Source: Candidatus Schekmanbacteria bacterium | GTDB taxonomy: Bacteria > CSSED10-310 > JACPHN01 | Direction of reading: 5' to 3' | DNA: 64,000 bases | NCBI GenBank assembly: GCA_016188575.1 | Contig: JACPHN010000044.1 | Location: 31,616-95,615, forward strand | Part shown: positions 43,223 to 51,439 of the stretch, piece after piece | Position numbering within the stretch: position 1 is the first letter of the stretch | Layout: each line of letters begins with the position of its first letter | Translations under genes and position numbers: made by a program | The notes under the pieces: generated by a model | Told to the model about the DNA's origin: nothing | The model's input: only the letters and a program-made list of their open reading frames with translations | Databases searched by the model: none

Positions 43223-44681
43223 GGCGTGACGATAGCCCGGTTGGCGGAGCAGAATCAACAGAGGACGCAGAAAGGCCAGAAACGGTCCAAGTTTGGCGGC
43301 GCGGCGCGTTCTTCAACGCGGCCAGGGCATCGCCCTGCTTCTTGGCCGGCATGTTCTTGACAATCGCTTCGTCGAGGTCGTTCCAAACCCCGAGCAGCCA
43401 GTCCGCCGGTCGCCCCTCTCCGAACCGTTTCGTCAGGCGCCTGCGAATCGCCGCAGCGTGGTCGCTCTCGGGGAGGCTCCGGAGGTCACCCTGCAGGTCG
43501 TTCGGCGAGCGACCCTCGCCAGACGGCTCTCCTGGCACCGCTGCAAGCACGCGGGCCCGGGCCAGCGGCGCCAGACGCGCGGCCGCGACTTCCCTGAGCT
43601 TGTTTCGGTCTCCCGCGGGCAGCATCTGGGCCAGCTTTACGAGCAGGCGCGCCATGTGCTCGCCGTCCACGAGGGTCTCGGTCACGGCTTGCATCAGCTC
43701 GCGCCATCGGTCCGGCCGCGCTGCCACGATGCCTTCGAGGTGCCCATCGAACCACCGCGCGTCTCGCTCGGCCAGCGTCAGATAGAGAGTCAACATCTCG
43801 CCTCGTCCCTGCCGCAGCGCTTCCTCGCGCGCGGGCTCGAGAAGCTGTTGCGCCTCACGCGGGCGCTGCGTCAGCAGGGCGGCCAGCAAGCGCCGCAGCT
43901 CCTCATCCATGCTCCCGGTCGACCCACCGAGGGGATGCGGTGCGCCGGTGAACAGGCCGCGCGACCCGGTGATCACTCCGCGCAGGCGTTCGACGTCGAC
44001 GGCCGCGGGGACGCGGCGAAGAAAGACCAAGGCGCCCAGGCGAACGTGCTGGTCCGGGTCGGTCAGGCAATCGGCCACCGCCCGTGCGACCGCCTGACCG
44101 AGCGCGTTCCCGGTCAATCGAACAAACAGCTTGACGACCCATCCCCCCGGAACCACCCGTTCAAGCTCCCGGGCTCCATGGGGCACCTGGCCCTGCAACG
44201 CCGTGCGGTCGAGGGTCCGGAGGTCCGTGTCCGCCGAGACTGGAATGTCGTCGATTTCAGTCGGAAGCTGGACGAACGGGTGCCCGACACAGCGCCAGGT
44301 GACGTGTGGATCGAGCACGGGGTCGGGATCCGGGTCGTCGAGAGCGCGGTAGTGCTTTTCCAACCAGCGGGAGCAGCGGCACGTGTAGTATCGCAGTGTC
44401 CCGGGTCCGGGGGGGACCGGGTGGCTGAGGAACCAGTCGTGGAGGGCTGCCCCCGGGACGCGCTCATCGTCCCTCGGAAACCGGACAACTATTTGGCCGA
44501 CCTCGGCGCCGCACGAGCGGCAAAACAGGTGGCTGCAGCCAATGACCTCCACCGACGCGTAGGAGCAAGACTCGGTCGGTTCGTCCGGGACCGCGTGCTC
44601 CCCATTGACGAGGTAGCCGCCCCCGGCACAGACGTTGGCCACGAGATCCGGACCCTGGCCCGCTTCGGGTGCGGAAGCCAT
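42645..44681 (-). CDS. Cys-rich/HEAT-like protein C (3' end uncertain)
   Basis: The open frame encodes 678 aa, but only the first 460 or so look genuine. The N-terminus has VCAGGGYLVNGE, GCSHLFCRSCGAEVGQ and a TCRCSRWLEKHY segment, then VTWRCVGHPFVQLP and AVADCLTDPDQHVRLGALVF with DARWFDGHLEGIVAARPD. This matches protein A in order and spacing. After NAPRRQ at about 43290 the frame meets gene B in a different frame and its translation becomes Arg/Pro-rich and unlike the family. The normal stop has probably been lost by a small insertion or deletion. GGAG lies upstream of the ATG. Confidence 0.6.
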   Translation of the reverse strand: MASAPEAGQGPDLVANVCAGGGYLVNGEHAVPDEPTESCSYASVEVIGCSHLFCRSCGAEVGQIVVRFPRDDERVPGAALHDWFLSHPVPPGPGTLRYYTCRCSRWLEKHYRALDDPDPDPVLDPHVTWRCVGHPFVQLPTEIDDIPVSADTDLRTLDRTALQGQVPHGARELERVVPGGWVVKLFVRLTGNALGQAVARAVADCLTDPDQHVRLGALVFLRRVPAAVDVERLRGVITGSRGLFTGAPHPLGGSTGSMDEELRRLLAALLTQRPREAQQLLEPAREEALRQGRGEMLTLYLTLAERDARWFDGHLEGIVAARPDRWRELMQAVTETLVDGEHMARLLVKLAQMLPAGDRNKLREVAAARLAPLARARVLAAVPGEPSGEGRSPNDLQGDLRSLPESDHAAAIRRRLTKRFGEGRPADWLLGVWNDLDEAIVKNMPAKKQGDALAALKNAPRRQTWTVSGLSASSVDSAPPTGLSSRHASDCHRRLRLRCHPGLPGVFAAAPPRRRPARNAAARRGSDRTAARRVRAPRRDAAGGAPRRGDRRLPERPRPRDTLAGAHLLREEPDGRRRRAHRRGRVRRSIRIPRRPGPAWRRPRMEAPERRRAARRWRRRARAGAGARGGHSPRPADAAHCRADPGGSRLGRGPRRGDRPRHAEHGGGDPQQPPGQPP

Positions 44682-44686
44682 TTCCG

Positions 44687-44812
44687 TCAGCTCCCGCTCG
44701 GCTCGGAGCTCCGGTCGAGTAGCTCCTTCTCCCACGAATCGGAGATCGGCCGGATCTCGCGGTAGTCACCCTGGGTGTAGAGGCAACTGGCGAAGCCCTG
44801 CGGCGCTTGCAT
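44687..44812 (-). CDS. Small ORF upstream of protein C
   Basis: This 41-aa ORF reads MQAPQGFASCLYTQGDYREI then RPISDSWEKELLD. It stops five bases before the start of protein C. The same frame is open for a further 14 codons upstream (LIPANRHRYHE), so it may instead be the tail of a truncated gene. No family is recognised. Confidence 0.35.
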   Translation of the reverse strand: MQAPQGFASCLYTQGDYREIRPISDSWEKELLDRSSEPSGS

Positions 44813-45182
44813 GATCTCGTGGTATCTGTGGCGGTTCGCGGGGATCAGGTAGGTCTATGGGAGGTTGGATTTTTTCCGTTCATCTTCCCTTCCCGGTCTT
44901 CCCGCCAATCCAAGACGGTCGCTACGGCCTGTCAAGCGTCCCCCGCCCCCTCCACCAAAGAAATCGCAAGAAATTCACGTTTCTGGACGGTTGCTGATTA
45001 GTTTTCCACCGGCTCCGCCGACCCGTGCCGGATGAAACGCACGACCTCGCAACTCGAGTTTCCCACCAGGCGTTTTTCCGGGCGCCGCGGTATGCTGACA
45101 GCCGTCCAAGCTCCAAATTATCATGTTTACCATCGTCACCGGCAACGGCCGCGGGCCGCGGGCAGCAGGAAAGGATGGCATT
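44813..45182. other. Intergenic stretch, relatively AT-rich
   Basis: About 370 bases between protein C and the DUF3047 gene. The region from 44860 to 45020 contains runs such as TTTTTTCC and AAGAAATCGCAAGAAATTC and is richer in A/T than the surroundings, which suits divergent promoters. No gene is visible. Confidence 0.4.
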
Positions 45183-45902
45183 GTGATTCATGGGGCTTTT
45201 CGTGGCATCTCCTTCGCCGCGCTCCTCGCGTCCCCGGTCATGGCGCTGGCGCAAGTCGTGGTAGAGCTCCCCGCTCCCGGCTCGCCGCCCTGGCACGAGC
45301 AGCCCATCCCGAGGGTGAGCAGGCCATCGGTGTATGCGCGGCAAGTGTTCGATCGCAGCGCAGGTGTGCTCGCCACCGCCGAATGCGGAGCATCCGCGCT
45401 CGGGCTCCGGCTTGGGGACGTGGGCCTGCGCCAGCAGCTCATCCTCGAATGGGAATGGCGCGTGGACGTCGCGCCGAACGCGGAACAGGAGCGCGCCAAG
45501 TCCGGCGATGATTTCGCGGCGCGCGTCTTTGTCGTATTCGACTCGGATCGATACGTGGACCCTGCCGACCGCATGAGGCGCTGGTTTATTCACCAGGTCA
45601 CGGGAGAGTCACCTCCCTCGCATGCCATCAGCTACGTCTGGTCATCCCGGTCGGAAGCAGGCGCGACATGGCCCAATCCGTTTGTCGCCAGCACGCGCAT
45701 GGTCTCGCTTGGAAGCAGTGCGCTCGGAGCGTGGGTGACGCGCCAGGTAGACGTGTATGCAGACCACGCGCGGCTGTTCGGTGCGGCTCCCGACGCACCG
45801 CCGGTGGGCCTGGCGATCATGACGGATGCGGATAATACCTGTAGCCGAGCAGTGGCTGCCTATCGCTTATTCCGCTTTCGCGACCGCCTCACTTCTTCAT
45901 AG
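45183..45902 (+). CDS. DUF3047-family exported protein
   Basis: The 239-aa protein starts at a GTG with AAGGA seven bases upstream (an ATG 60 bases earlier is in frame but would bury the signal). A signal peptide (GISFAALLASPVMALAQ) precedes a domain with LILEWEWRVD, AARVFVVFDSDR, ISYVWSSRSEAG, NPFVASTRMVSLG and GLAIMTDADNT, the order seen in DUF3047 proteins. They look like beta-sandwich carbohydrate-binding folds. Role unknown. It converges with the next minus-strand gene, overlapping by 14 bases. Confidence 0.82.
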   Translation: MIHGAFRGISFAALLASPVMALAQVVVELPAPGSPPWHEQPIPRVSRPSVYARQVFDRSAGVLATAECGASALGLRLGDVGLRQQLILEWEWRVDVAPNAEQERAKSGDDFAARVFVVFDSDRYVDPADRMRRWFIHQVTGESPPSHAISYVWSSRSEAGATWPNPFVASTRMVSLGSSALGAWVTRQVDVYADHARLFGAAPDAPPVGLAIMTDADNTCSRAVAAYRLFRFRDRLTSS

Positions 45903-46191
45903 CCGCCTTGCGCGCCCAGGCCTTGCGGATGTAGGGGATCGCCTCGGGCGTCTTGCAGCCGGTGGCGCCGTGGTCCACCACCACAGTGCCGATGCGCGCC
46001 GCGGTTTCGAGCGCCGCGGCAGCGAGCGTTTCGTTGCGGATGCCAATCGCGATCAGGGCGCCGTTCATGGCGTGGCGAGCGCGGTTCCTCGCGACGTTGA
46101 TGTCGCGTTCGATGCGGCGCAGCCTGTCCAGGAAGAAATCATCGGGCAGGCCCGCGTCGCGCAGCGTTTCCATGATTTGCTCAAAGGTCAT
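45889..46191 (-). CDS. DNA alkylation repair-like protein, C-terminal half only
   Basis: The 100-aa protein has NRARHAMNGALIAIGIR and IGTVVVDHGATGCKTPEAIP then YIRKAWARK, the end signature of DNA alkylation repair-family proteins whose full length is about twice this. The N-terminal HEAT half, which carries most of the DNA-binding surface, is absent. The ATG has GGAGA six bases upstream and overlaps the end of the upstream gene by 11 bases, so it is translated as a short protein rather than being a random remnant. Confidence 0.6.
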   Translation of the reverse strand: MTFEQIMETLRDAGLPDDFFLDRLRRIERDINVARNRARHAMNGALIAIGIRNETLAAAALETAARIGTVVVDHGATGCKTPEAIPYIRKAWARKAAMKK

Positions 46192-47305
46192 GACGCTCTC
46201 CCATAGAATCGATGCCGGGTCGGCCCTGCTCAGGGACGAATTCTCCGCCGGCGATGAGCACGCGCCCATTGACGAGCACCGTGGCGCCCGCCACCGCGTA
46301 GTCTACGTTCAGAGACGATTCATTCTGGCCACCCATGTAGCGGTTTTCTCCCAGCGCGAGAAACACGCCACCGAGGATATGCTCATCCACCAAGGGCCAG
46401 CCAATAGGTGGCCCGTGAAGCAGTGGATTCAGCCCTAGCCCCAGGTGGCTGACGCGACGCGCGCCTCCGGAATGGCGGTCGAGCATCGCGAGAAAACGTC
46501 CCGCTTGCTCAATCGGCTCGGCGGCTACGATAGCGCCTCGCGCGAAGCGCAGCTCCAGCTCGGAGCCGCCCGGCCCGGCGGGAACGCGGATCGAGCCGTC
46601 CACGGAGTCTTCGAGAACTGTCGTGTACATGGAGCCGGCGGGCAGATTCGAGGCGATTGCTCCACTTCGCCGGTCTTCAGCATCGATAAGACCGTCGTCG
46701 CATAACCACAGCCGGGCGCCCTGCCGAAGCCGCAGCTCGCACTGCTCGCCGGTCCGTACCGTGATCATGGCGCCGCTGGACCCGGCGCGCTCGCGGGCGC
46801 GCGAGATATGAGCGCGGAGCTCCTCTTCCGGTGTGACCAAGGCCGGAAGCACCCGCCGATCCAGCTCCTCCGGGGCCAGCCCTAGCTGCGCAGCACGGCG
46901 CGCAGACGGTATCGCCGCCAGCAGAAAAGGCACCTTTCGAGCCTCTTCCGCCGCGGTCAGGCGAGCGGTTGCTTGCCACCACGCGCGGCTGGCCGCCGGT
47001 GGTACGTCGCCCTCGAAGCTCTCATCGGCCAGCACCAGGATCCGGTCGATGCGCTGCATCCACGCGAGCCGATGGCGGTCCCAGTGCTCTAAAAGCAGCG
47101 GGTCGACCTCATGCAACAGGCGAAGCAGGTAGTCGTCCGGCAGATACTCGATGAGTGGGACGGCGCCAACGCGCTCGAGCGCAAGCAGCGTCGCGTGGAA
47201 TGCCTCGGCACGATCCACGCGCACCCGGAGCAAGACCAGCTCGCCCGCCTGAGCGCCCAGTCCGCGCACCGCGCGCGCCGCGATTTGATCCCAGTCTACT
47301 TGCAC
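46181..47305 (-). CDS. M29 aminopeptidase-like protein without metal ligands
   Basis: The 374-aa protein follows M29 metallopeptidases in fold: NLPAGSMYTTVLEDSVDGSI, RRVSHLGLGLNP, DEHILGGVFLALGENRYMGG and NESSLNVDYAV. Family members have Glu in PAGEVYTAP, Glu in AELGIGTN, His in GTxHIALG, and His and Asp in HWD. Here those are Ser, His, Phe and Asn; only the last Asp remains. Peptidase activity is unlikely; NicX-type dioxygenases, which are relatives, also need the His-Asp pair. The gene starts at a GTG behind GGAGG and precedes the alkylation-repair-like gene. Confidence 0.75.
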   Translation of the reverse strand: MQVDWDQIAARAVRGLGAQAGELVLLRVRVDRAEAFHATLLALERVGAVPLIEYLPDDYLLRLLHEVDPLLLEHWDRHRLAWMQRIDRILVLADESFEGDVPPAASRAWWQATARLTAAEEARKVPFLLAAIPSARRAAQLGLAPEELDRRVLPALVTPEEELRAHISRARERAGSSGAMITVRTGEQCELRLRQGARLWLCDDGLIDAEDRRSGAIASNLPAGSMYTTVLEDSVDGSIRVPAGPGGSELELRFARGAIVAAEPIEQAGRFLAMLDRHSGGARRVSHLGLGLNPLLHGPPIGWPLVDEHILGGVFLALGENRYMGGQNESSLNVDYAVAGATVLVNGRVLIAGGEFVPEQGRPGIDSMGERHDL

Positions 47306-47433
47306 GGCCGATCCCTCCGCGGGTTCTTGCCGCGGGTCCAGCGGCAGCGCGCCGAGCTTGATCCCGCGGGCGACGTCCTCTGTTATAATCGAGCAAGGAA
47401 CTGACAGTCCAGACCCAAGGCGAGGGACGAACG

Positions 47434-48156
47434 ATGGAACGAAAAAGACGATCCCGCGGCGCTTGTATTTTTTGCGACCTCACGTACACGCGCGTGGGCA
47501 TGCAGCGCCACCTTGCAGCTTGCCCGCAACGCCAGACTCGCCTTGCGCAGGTCGACCAGCAGACAGGCAGCGTGTGCCTCCTGTTCCACCTCGCGGTTCA
47601 TGCCGTTTCATGGCCGGATTACTGGCTACAGCTCGAGGCGCGCGGCGACGCGGAGCTCGCTGATCTCGACTTCTACCTGCGCGCGATCTGGCTCGAGTGC
47701 TGCGAGCATCTCAGCGAGTTTTCCATAGGCGGCATGTGCTTCACCTCCACGTCCGACTATGCCAGCGGGTGGAAGCGCGACGCGGAAAAGGGAATGAACG
47801 TTCAACTGCAATCCGTGCTGTCACCGGGTGACACAATCCGCTACCGGTACGACTTCGGCAGCACCACGGAGCTGGCGATTGCGGTCGTGGACGGACGGCG
47901 AGGCAAGCCGCTGAGCAAGAACCCCATCGTGCTGATGGCCCGCAATGCGCCTCTTCCCGCGGAGTGCATGGCGTGCGGCGCACCAGCGACGTTTTTCTGT
48001 AGCGAGTGCCGGATTGAAGAGAACTTGTCCGGCCTTGTCTGTGATATCCACGCCCGCGAGCACTACCACAATGACTACGGATCGCCGGATCCCCTCGTGA
48101 GCTCACCGCGCGTCGGGATTTGCGGCTACACGGGGCCCGCTGAACCGCCCTACTGA
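47434..48156 (+). CDS. pRiA4b Orf3-like protein with zinc-finger ends
   Basis: The 240-aa protein has an N-terminal C2H2-like finger (CIFCDLTYTRVGMQRHLAAC), a central domain with LRAIWLECCEHLSEFSIG and IRYRYDFGSTTELAIAVV like IS1096/pRiA4b Orf3 proteins, and a C-terminal cysteine module (ECMACGAPATFFCSEC then CDIHAREHYH). These suggest a zinc-binding, perhaps nucleic-acid-linked protein. The start has a GGGA nearby. The function of the family is not established. Confidence 0.72.
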   Translation: MERKRRSRGACIFCDLTYTRVGMQRHLAACPQRQTRLAQVDQQTGSVCLLFHLAVHAVSWPDYWLQLEARGDAELADLDFYLRAIWLECCEHLSEFSIGGMCFTSTSDYASGWKRDAEKGMNVQLQSVLSPGDTIRYRYDFGSTTELAIAVVDGRRGKPLSKNPIVLMARNAPLPAECMACGAPATFFCSECRIEENLSGLVCDIHAREHYHNDYGSPDPLVSSPRVGICGYTGPAEPPY

Positions 48157-48215
48157 GCGCCCTGGAAGGGCTGGCCGGTGCGAGCTTGCTTGCCACGGCG
48201 TGCCCTCCGAAAACC

Positions 48216-48989
48216 CTATGGGGCCGCCGCTGGAGGTGCCAGCACGACAACCTCGCCGTCCAGCGCTCGCACCTCGGCGGCTGCCAGCGTGACGCTGCTT
48301 CCGTCGACTCTGCGCACGTGGCGCTGCCCGCGCAGAAAGTCTTCCACCGGGCGAAGCCCCACGATGTCTCGGAGCTGCGCGGTATGGAAGAACATCGGAA
48401 TGACCACGCGCGGTGCGAGCTGCTTGACGGTGTCCCGGGCCGTGTCCAGGTCGATCGCTTCCTTGCCTCCGACCGGGAGAAAGAGCACATCGACGGGGCC
48501 GATCTCCCGCGCGGTCGCGGCGCCGAGGCGATGGCCGAGCAGACCGAGGTGGCAGAAGCGCACGTTGGCCAACGTGAAGCAAAAGACGACGTTTTCGCCG
48601 CGGACTTTTCCATCCTTGTTGTCCCGAAACGTGCGGGTGCCGCTGACAACACCGATCGCGGTTTCGAAGCGGCCTGGCGCGCGCAAGATCAAAGGGTCGT
48701 TTCGACAGAAGAACTCGTTATTGTTGGCCGTGTTGTCGGCGCTACTGATGGTAAGCACGTCCGCCGTGAGCTCGGGAAGCGGGTAGCCGATGCGCTCGTA
48801 GAATGGATCCGTGACGATGCTCGCACCAGCGCTCGCGGATACGAAAAAGGAGCAGTGCCCGAGATAGCGAATGGTGACCCCTGCGGCCGCGGCGGCATCC
48901 CCACCGCCGGCGCGCACCGCCCGAACCGGCGCAAGCGCCGCGAACGCCGCGAGGAAGCCGATGAGCAACCATCGCCGTCCGCCGATCAT
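48216..48989 (-). CDS. Metallo-beta-lactamase-fold protein without metal ligands
   Basis: The 257-aa protein has a signal peptide (WLLIGFLAAFAALAPVRA) and then the UlaG/Lactamase_B_3-like order: IRYLGHCSFFVSASAG, ASIVTDPFYE, LTADVLTISSADNTANNNEF, FCFTLANVRFCHLGLLGH, VDVLFLPVGGKEAIDLDTAR and RVVIPMFFH. The HxHxDH metal motif expected after ADVLTIS is replaced by Ser/Ala/Asp/Thr/Asn. The later HD, GDLGH and MHY ligands are Arg, Leu and Phe. It is therefore a catalytically altered, exported relative. The ATG overlaps the stop of the solute-binding gene upstream (ATGA), so they are one operon. Confidence 0.75.
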   Translation of the reverse strand: MIGGRRWLLIGFLAAFAALAPVRAVRAGGGDAAAAAGVTIRYLGHCSFFVSASAGASIVTDPFYERIGYPLPELTADVLTISSADNTANNNEFFCRNDPLILRAPGRFETAIGVVSGTRTFRDNKDGKVRGENVVFCFTLANVRFCHLGLLGHRLGAATAREIGPVDVLFLPVGGKEAIDLDTARDTVKQLAPRVVIPMFFHTAQLRDIVGLRPVEDFLRGQRHVRRVDGSSVTLAAAEVRALDGEVVVLAPPAAAP

Positions 48990-50224
48990 GGGCGCTCGTG
49001 CTCGGCGATGGCGGCTTCGACTTGCGCCTGGGCCTCCCGCATCGCATCGACAGGTGTCTTGCTACCGACCAGAACCCACCCGAGCGCGGCCGTCGCGGGA
49101 CCCCACACCTCCGCCATCTCTGCCAGATTCGGCATCGGCGTGGACAGCAACGCTTGCTGCCTGAAGGTCATGATATCGGGGTCCTGGTAGACCCCCATGT
49201 CGCCATAGGCACCGATGTTTGCCGGCACCTGACCCCCGTGGCTCGCCATGACGATCTGCGATGCGGCGCTGGTCAGCCCCTCCATGACCTGCGCCGCCGC
49301 CTCCGGATGAGGGCACGACGCGAGCATCAACACCAGCTCCGAGGTCAGAAACGGTTCAGCTCGTTGAAAGGCCATGCGGTCTTCCGCGCCGATACTCGGC
49401 AGCAGGGAAATGCCGTAGTCGAGGTCCTTGCGCAGATCCCCTTTCAGCCACGGACCGTCGATCACCATCGCAGCTTTGCCCTTGTTGAACAGCTCCACAA
49501 TGTACGCTTTCGACACTTCCTTTGGCAGGATCTTGTCGCGCAGCTCAAGCAGGAGCTCAAAGCCGCGGACATGCGCAGCGGTGGTCAGCGAGAGCTTGCC
49601 GGAGGCATCAAACACGCCGCCGCCAAAGGCCTGAAACCACATGGCGTGGTAATAGAAGTTGTTATACTCGTAGGCCAGACCGTAGCGTTCCTCAGATGGA
49701 TTCGTCAGACGCCGGGCAGCCGTGACCAGCTCGTCGAGCGTGTCCGGCGGGGTTCTGATGAGATTCCGGTTGTAGTAGAGAGCAACGGTTTTCACGGACA
49801 TGGGCAAGCCGTACAGCTTGCCGCCGACCGTGGCGGCAGCGAGCGCGGAGGCGAAGAAACGCCCGCGCGTAGCGGCGGCGATCAGGGAATCCACGGGCCG
49901 GATGACCCCATCCCTGGCCCACCCGCCGATGCGATCGTGAGCAAAAATGAACAGATCGGGACCTTTTCCGCGTTTGTCGGCAGCGGGCACGCGGTCGGGA
50001 AGCGCGGAGAATGGGTAGTAGGTCGCGGCGATGGTGACGTCCGCCAGCGCCCGGTCGACCTCACCCACGACGCGCTCGAGAGCTTCGGCCTCCAGACCGG
50101 AGTACGCGTGCCACAGGGTCACCCGGGTGCCTTGCTGGGCGGAGACGAGCCCGGCCGCCGTAAGCAGCAGCGCCACGGCTGCCCCCGCCCGCCAAGCCCG
50201 CAATGTCCGCCGCATCGTCGTCAT
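48986..50224 (-). CDS. Extracellular solute-binding protein, sugar type
   Basis: The 412-aa protein has a signal peptide (GAAVALLLTAAGLVSA) and follows family-1 binding proteins: VTLWHAYSGLEAEALERVV, GPDLFIFAHDRIGGWARDG, GLPMSVKTVALYYNRNLI, LFNKGKAAMVIDGPW, and MASHGGQVPANIGAY. These are lobes of maltose/trehalose-type binders. No permease or ATPase genes for an importer are adjacent, so it may serve a distant transporter or a sensing role. It overlaps the altered lactamase-fold gene downstream. Confidence 0.85.
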   Translation of the reverse strand: MTTMRRTLRAWRAGAAVALLLTAAGLVSAQQGTRVTLWHAYSGLEAEALERVVGEVDRALADVTIAATYYPFSALPDRVPAADKRGKGPDLFIFAHDRIGGWARDGVIRPVDSLIAAATRGRFFASALAAATVGGKLYGLPMSVKTVALYYNRNLIRTPPDTLDELVTAARRLTNPSEERYGLAYEYNNFYYHAMWFQAFGGGVFDASGKLSLTTAAHVRGFELLLELRDKILPKEVSKAYIVELFNKGKAAMVIDGPWLKGDLRKDLDYGISLLPSIGAEDRMAFQRAEPFLTSELVLMLASCPHPEAAAQVMEGLTSAASQIVMASHGGQVPANIGAYGDMGVYQDPDIMTFRQQALLSTPMPNLAEMAEVWGPATAALGWVLVGSKTPVDAMREAQAQVEAAIAEHERP

Positions 50225-50242
50225 GCTTCCAGTCCTGTCGCC

Positions 50243-51145
50243 TCAGGGTCGGAGGACTGACCAGAGAAACGCCAGCTCCTCCTGCCGGTACGGCTCCCAC
50301 CCCTCGAACTTCAATGCAAGCAGCGCCCGGCGGCCGTCGTCGCCTTTCTCCATCGCGAGCAGCAGGTCGCGCACGCGGTTGCGGAGCGCTGCGCTCGTCC
50401 ACTGCTCGAAGGCCGCGAAAGTCGCCATTGGGAAGGCACGCGACACGTAGATGACGCGGAGCTGGCGGTCGACATCAGTGCGTTTGGCGAGGAGAGCGTC
50501 GAATTGGGAGAAGGTAACCTCGGCGGCATCAGCCGCTCCGAGGATGACGCCGAGCAGCGCCGACGTCGCGGATGGCGCCTCCTGCACGCTGAAATCCCGG
50601 TTGGCGACGATCTTTCCTCCGAACAGGATCTGAGACAGAAAGGCGAGGTTGGCGGGATCGGCCAGGGTCGTGATCAGCCGCTTGCCCTTGAGGTCGAGCA
50701 CATTGGTCAAGTCGGAGTCCTTGCGCACCGCGACGATCTTGCGGAAGATGGGCCGCCCGTAGCGGCGCGGTATGGCCATGGGGGCGAGCGAAAAGCGCCT
50801 GGCCGTGCTGACAAAGTAGGTGGAGCTGACGAAGGCGAAGTGCGGTTTACCGCTTTCCGCGGCGCGCTCGAAGTCGGCAGGGCGCAGAAACAAATCGAGC
50901 TTCACGGTCTGCCCCAGGTGCGCCTGGAGGTAGTCCACAAACGGGGAGAGACTGGCGTAGATGTCGTCCGCCGATTCCCCGAGGAGATTGGCATTGTAGA
51001 CGTGGATGCGGATGGGATCAGTGGCCGCGGACAGGCGTACAGCGTGCATCCCGATGACCAGAATCGCCGGGACAAGCAGCAGACGGAGCGCACCGTGCGG
51101 TCGCGACCGGGCGATACTGCGACGGCGCGCCGGGGCTCCCTGCAT
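50243..51145 (-). CDS. Phosphate/phosphonate-type solute-binding protein (PhnD-like)
   Basis: The 300-aa protein has an N-terminal hydrophobic segment (LRLLLVPAILVIGMHAVRLS) and PhnD-like features: DPIRIHVYNANLLG, FVDYLQAHLGQTVKLDLFLR, HFAFVSSTYFV, KIVAVRKDSDLTNVLDLKGK and VTFSQFDALL. Single PhnD-like proteins without transporters often act as periplasmic inputs to sensor kinases, but none is seen here. It lies 18 bases upstream of the sugar-binding gene, so the two probably share a transcript. The ATG at 51145 lacks a clear ribosome site. Confidence 0.8.
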   Translation of the reverse strand: MQGAPARRRSIARSRPHGALRLLLVPAILVIGMHAVRLSAATDPIRIHVYNANLLGESADDIYASLSPFVDYLQAHLGQTVKLDLFLRPADFERAAESGKPHFAFVSSTYFVSTARRFSLAPMAIPRRYGRPIFRKIVAVRKDSDLTNVLDLKGKRLITTLADPANLAFLSQILFGGKIVANRDFSVQEAPSATSALLGVILGAADAAEVTFSQFDALLAKRTDVDRQLRVIYVSRAFPMATFAAFEQWTSAALRNRVRDLLLAMEKGDDGRRALLALKFEGWEPYRQEELAFLWSVLRP

Positions 51146-51275
51146 TGGCGTGAGCGCACAGAACAACGGAACCCCCAGCTCGATATTCTTCGACTCGATA
51201 CGGTACCAGCGCAAGATGAGCGCGTTGTAGCAACAGGAAGGCGTGGAAGTCAAGCGCCCCTGGCTGACACCCACC

Positions 51276-51306
51276 TCACCTCCCCCCGGAAGCCGGGGGG
51301 AGGTGA
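51276..51306. repeat. GC-rich palindromic repeat, copy 4
   Basis: Perfect 14-bp arms TCACCTCCCCCCGG (51276-51289) and CCGGGGGGAGGTGA (51293-51306) flank a 3-base loop. It lies upstream of the PhnD-like gene and belongs to the family also at 11284, 21129 and 35131. Confidence 0.7.
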
Positions 51307-51439
51307 ACCGTCGGGGCCGCCGTGGCGCGGCCATCCGGCCGCTACGCGCGGGCGGGTTGACTTGTGCTACCTCCAGATCATATCGTCGCCGATCGGGAAG
51401 CGGCTGAGCATTCAGCGCGCAGCGCCATTCTTTCTTGGG

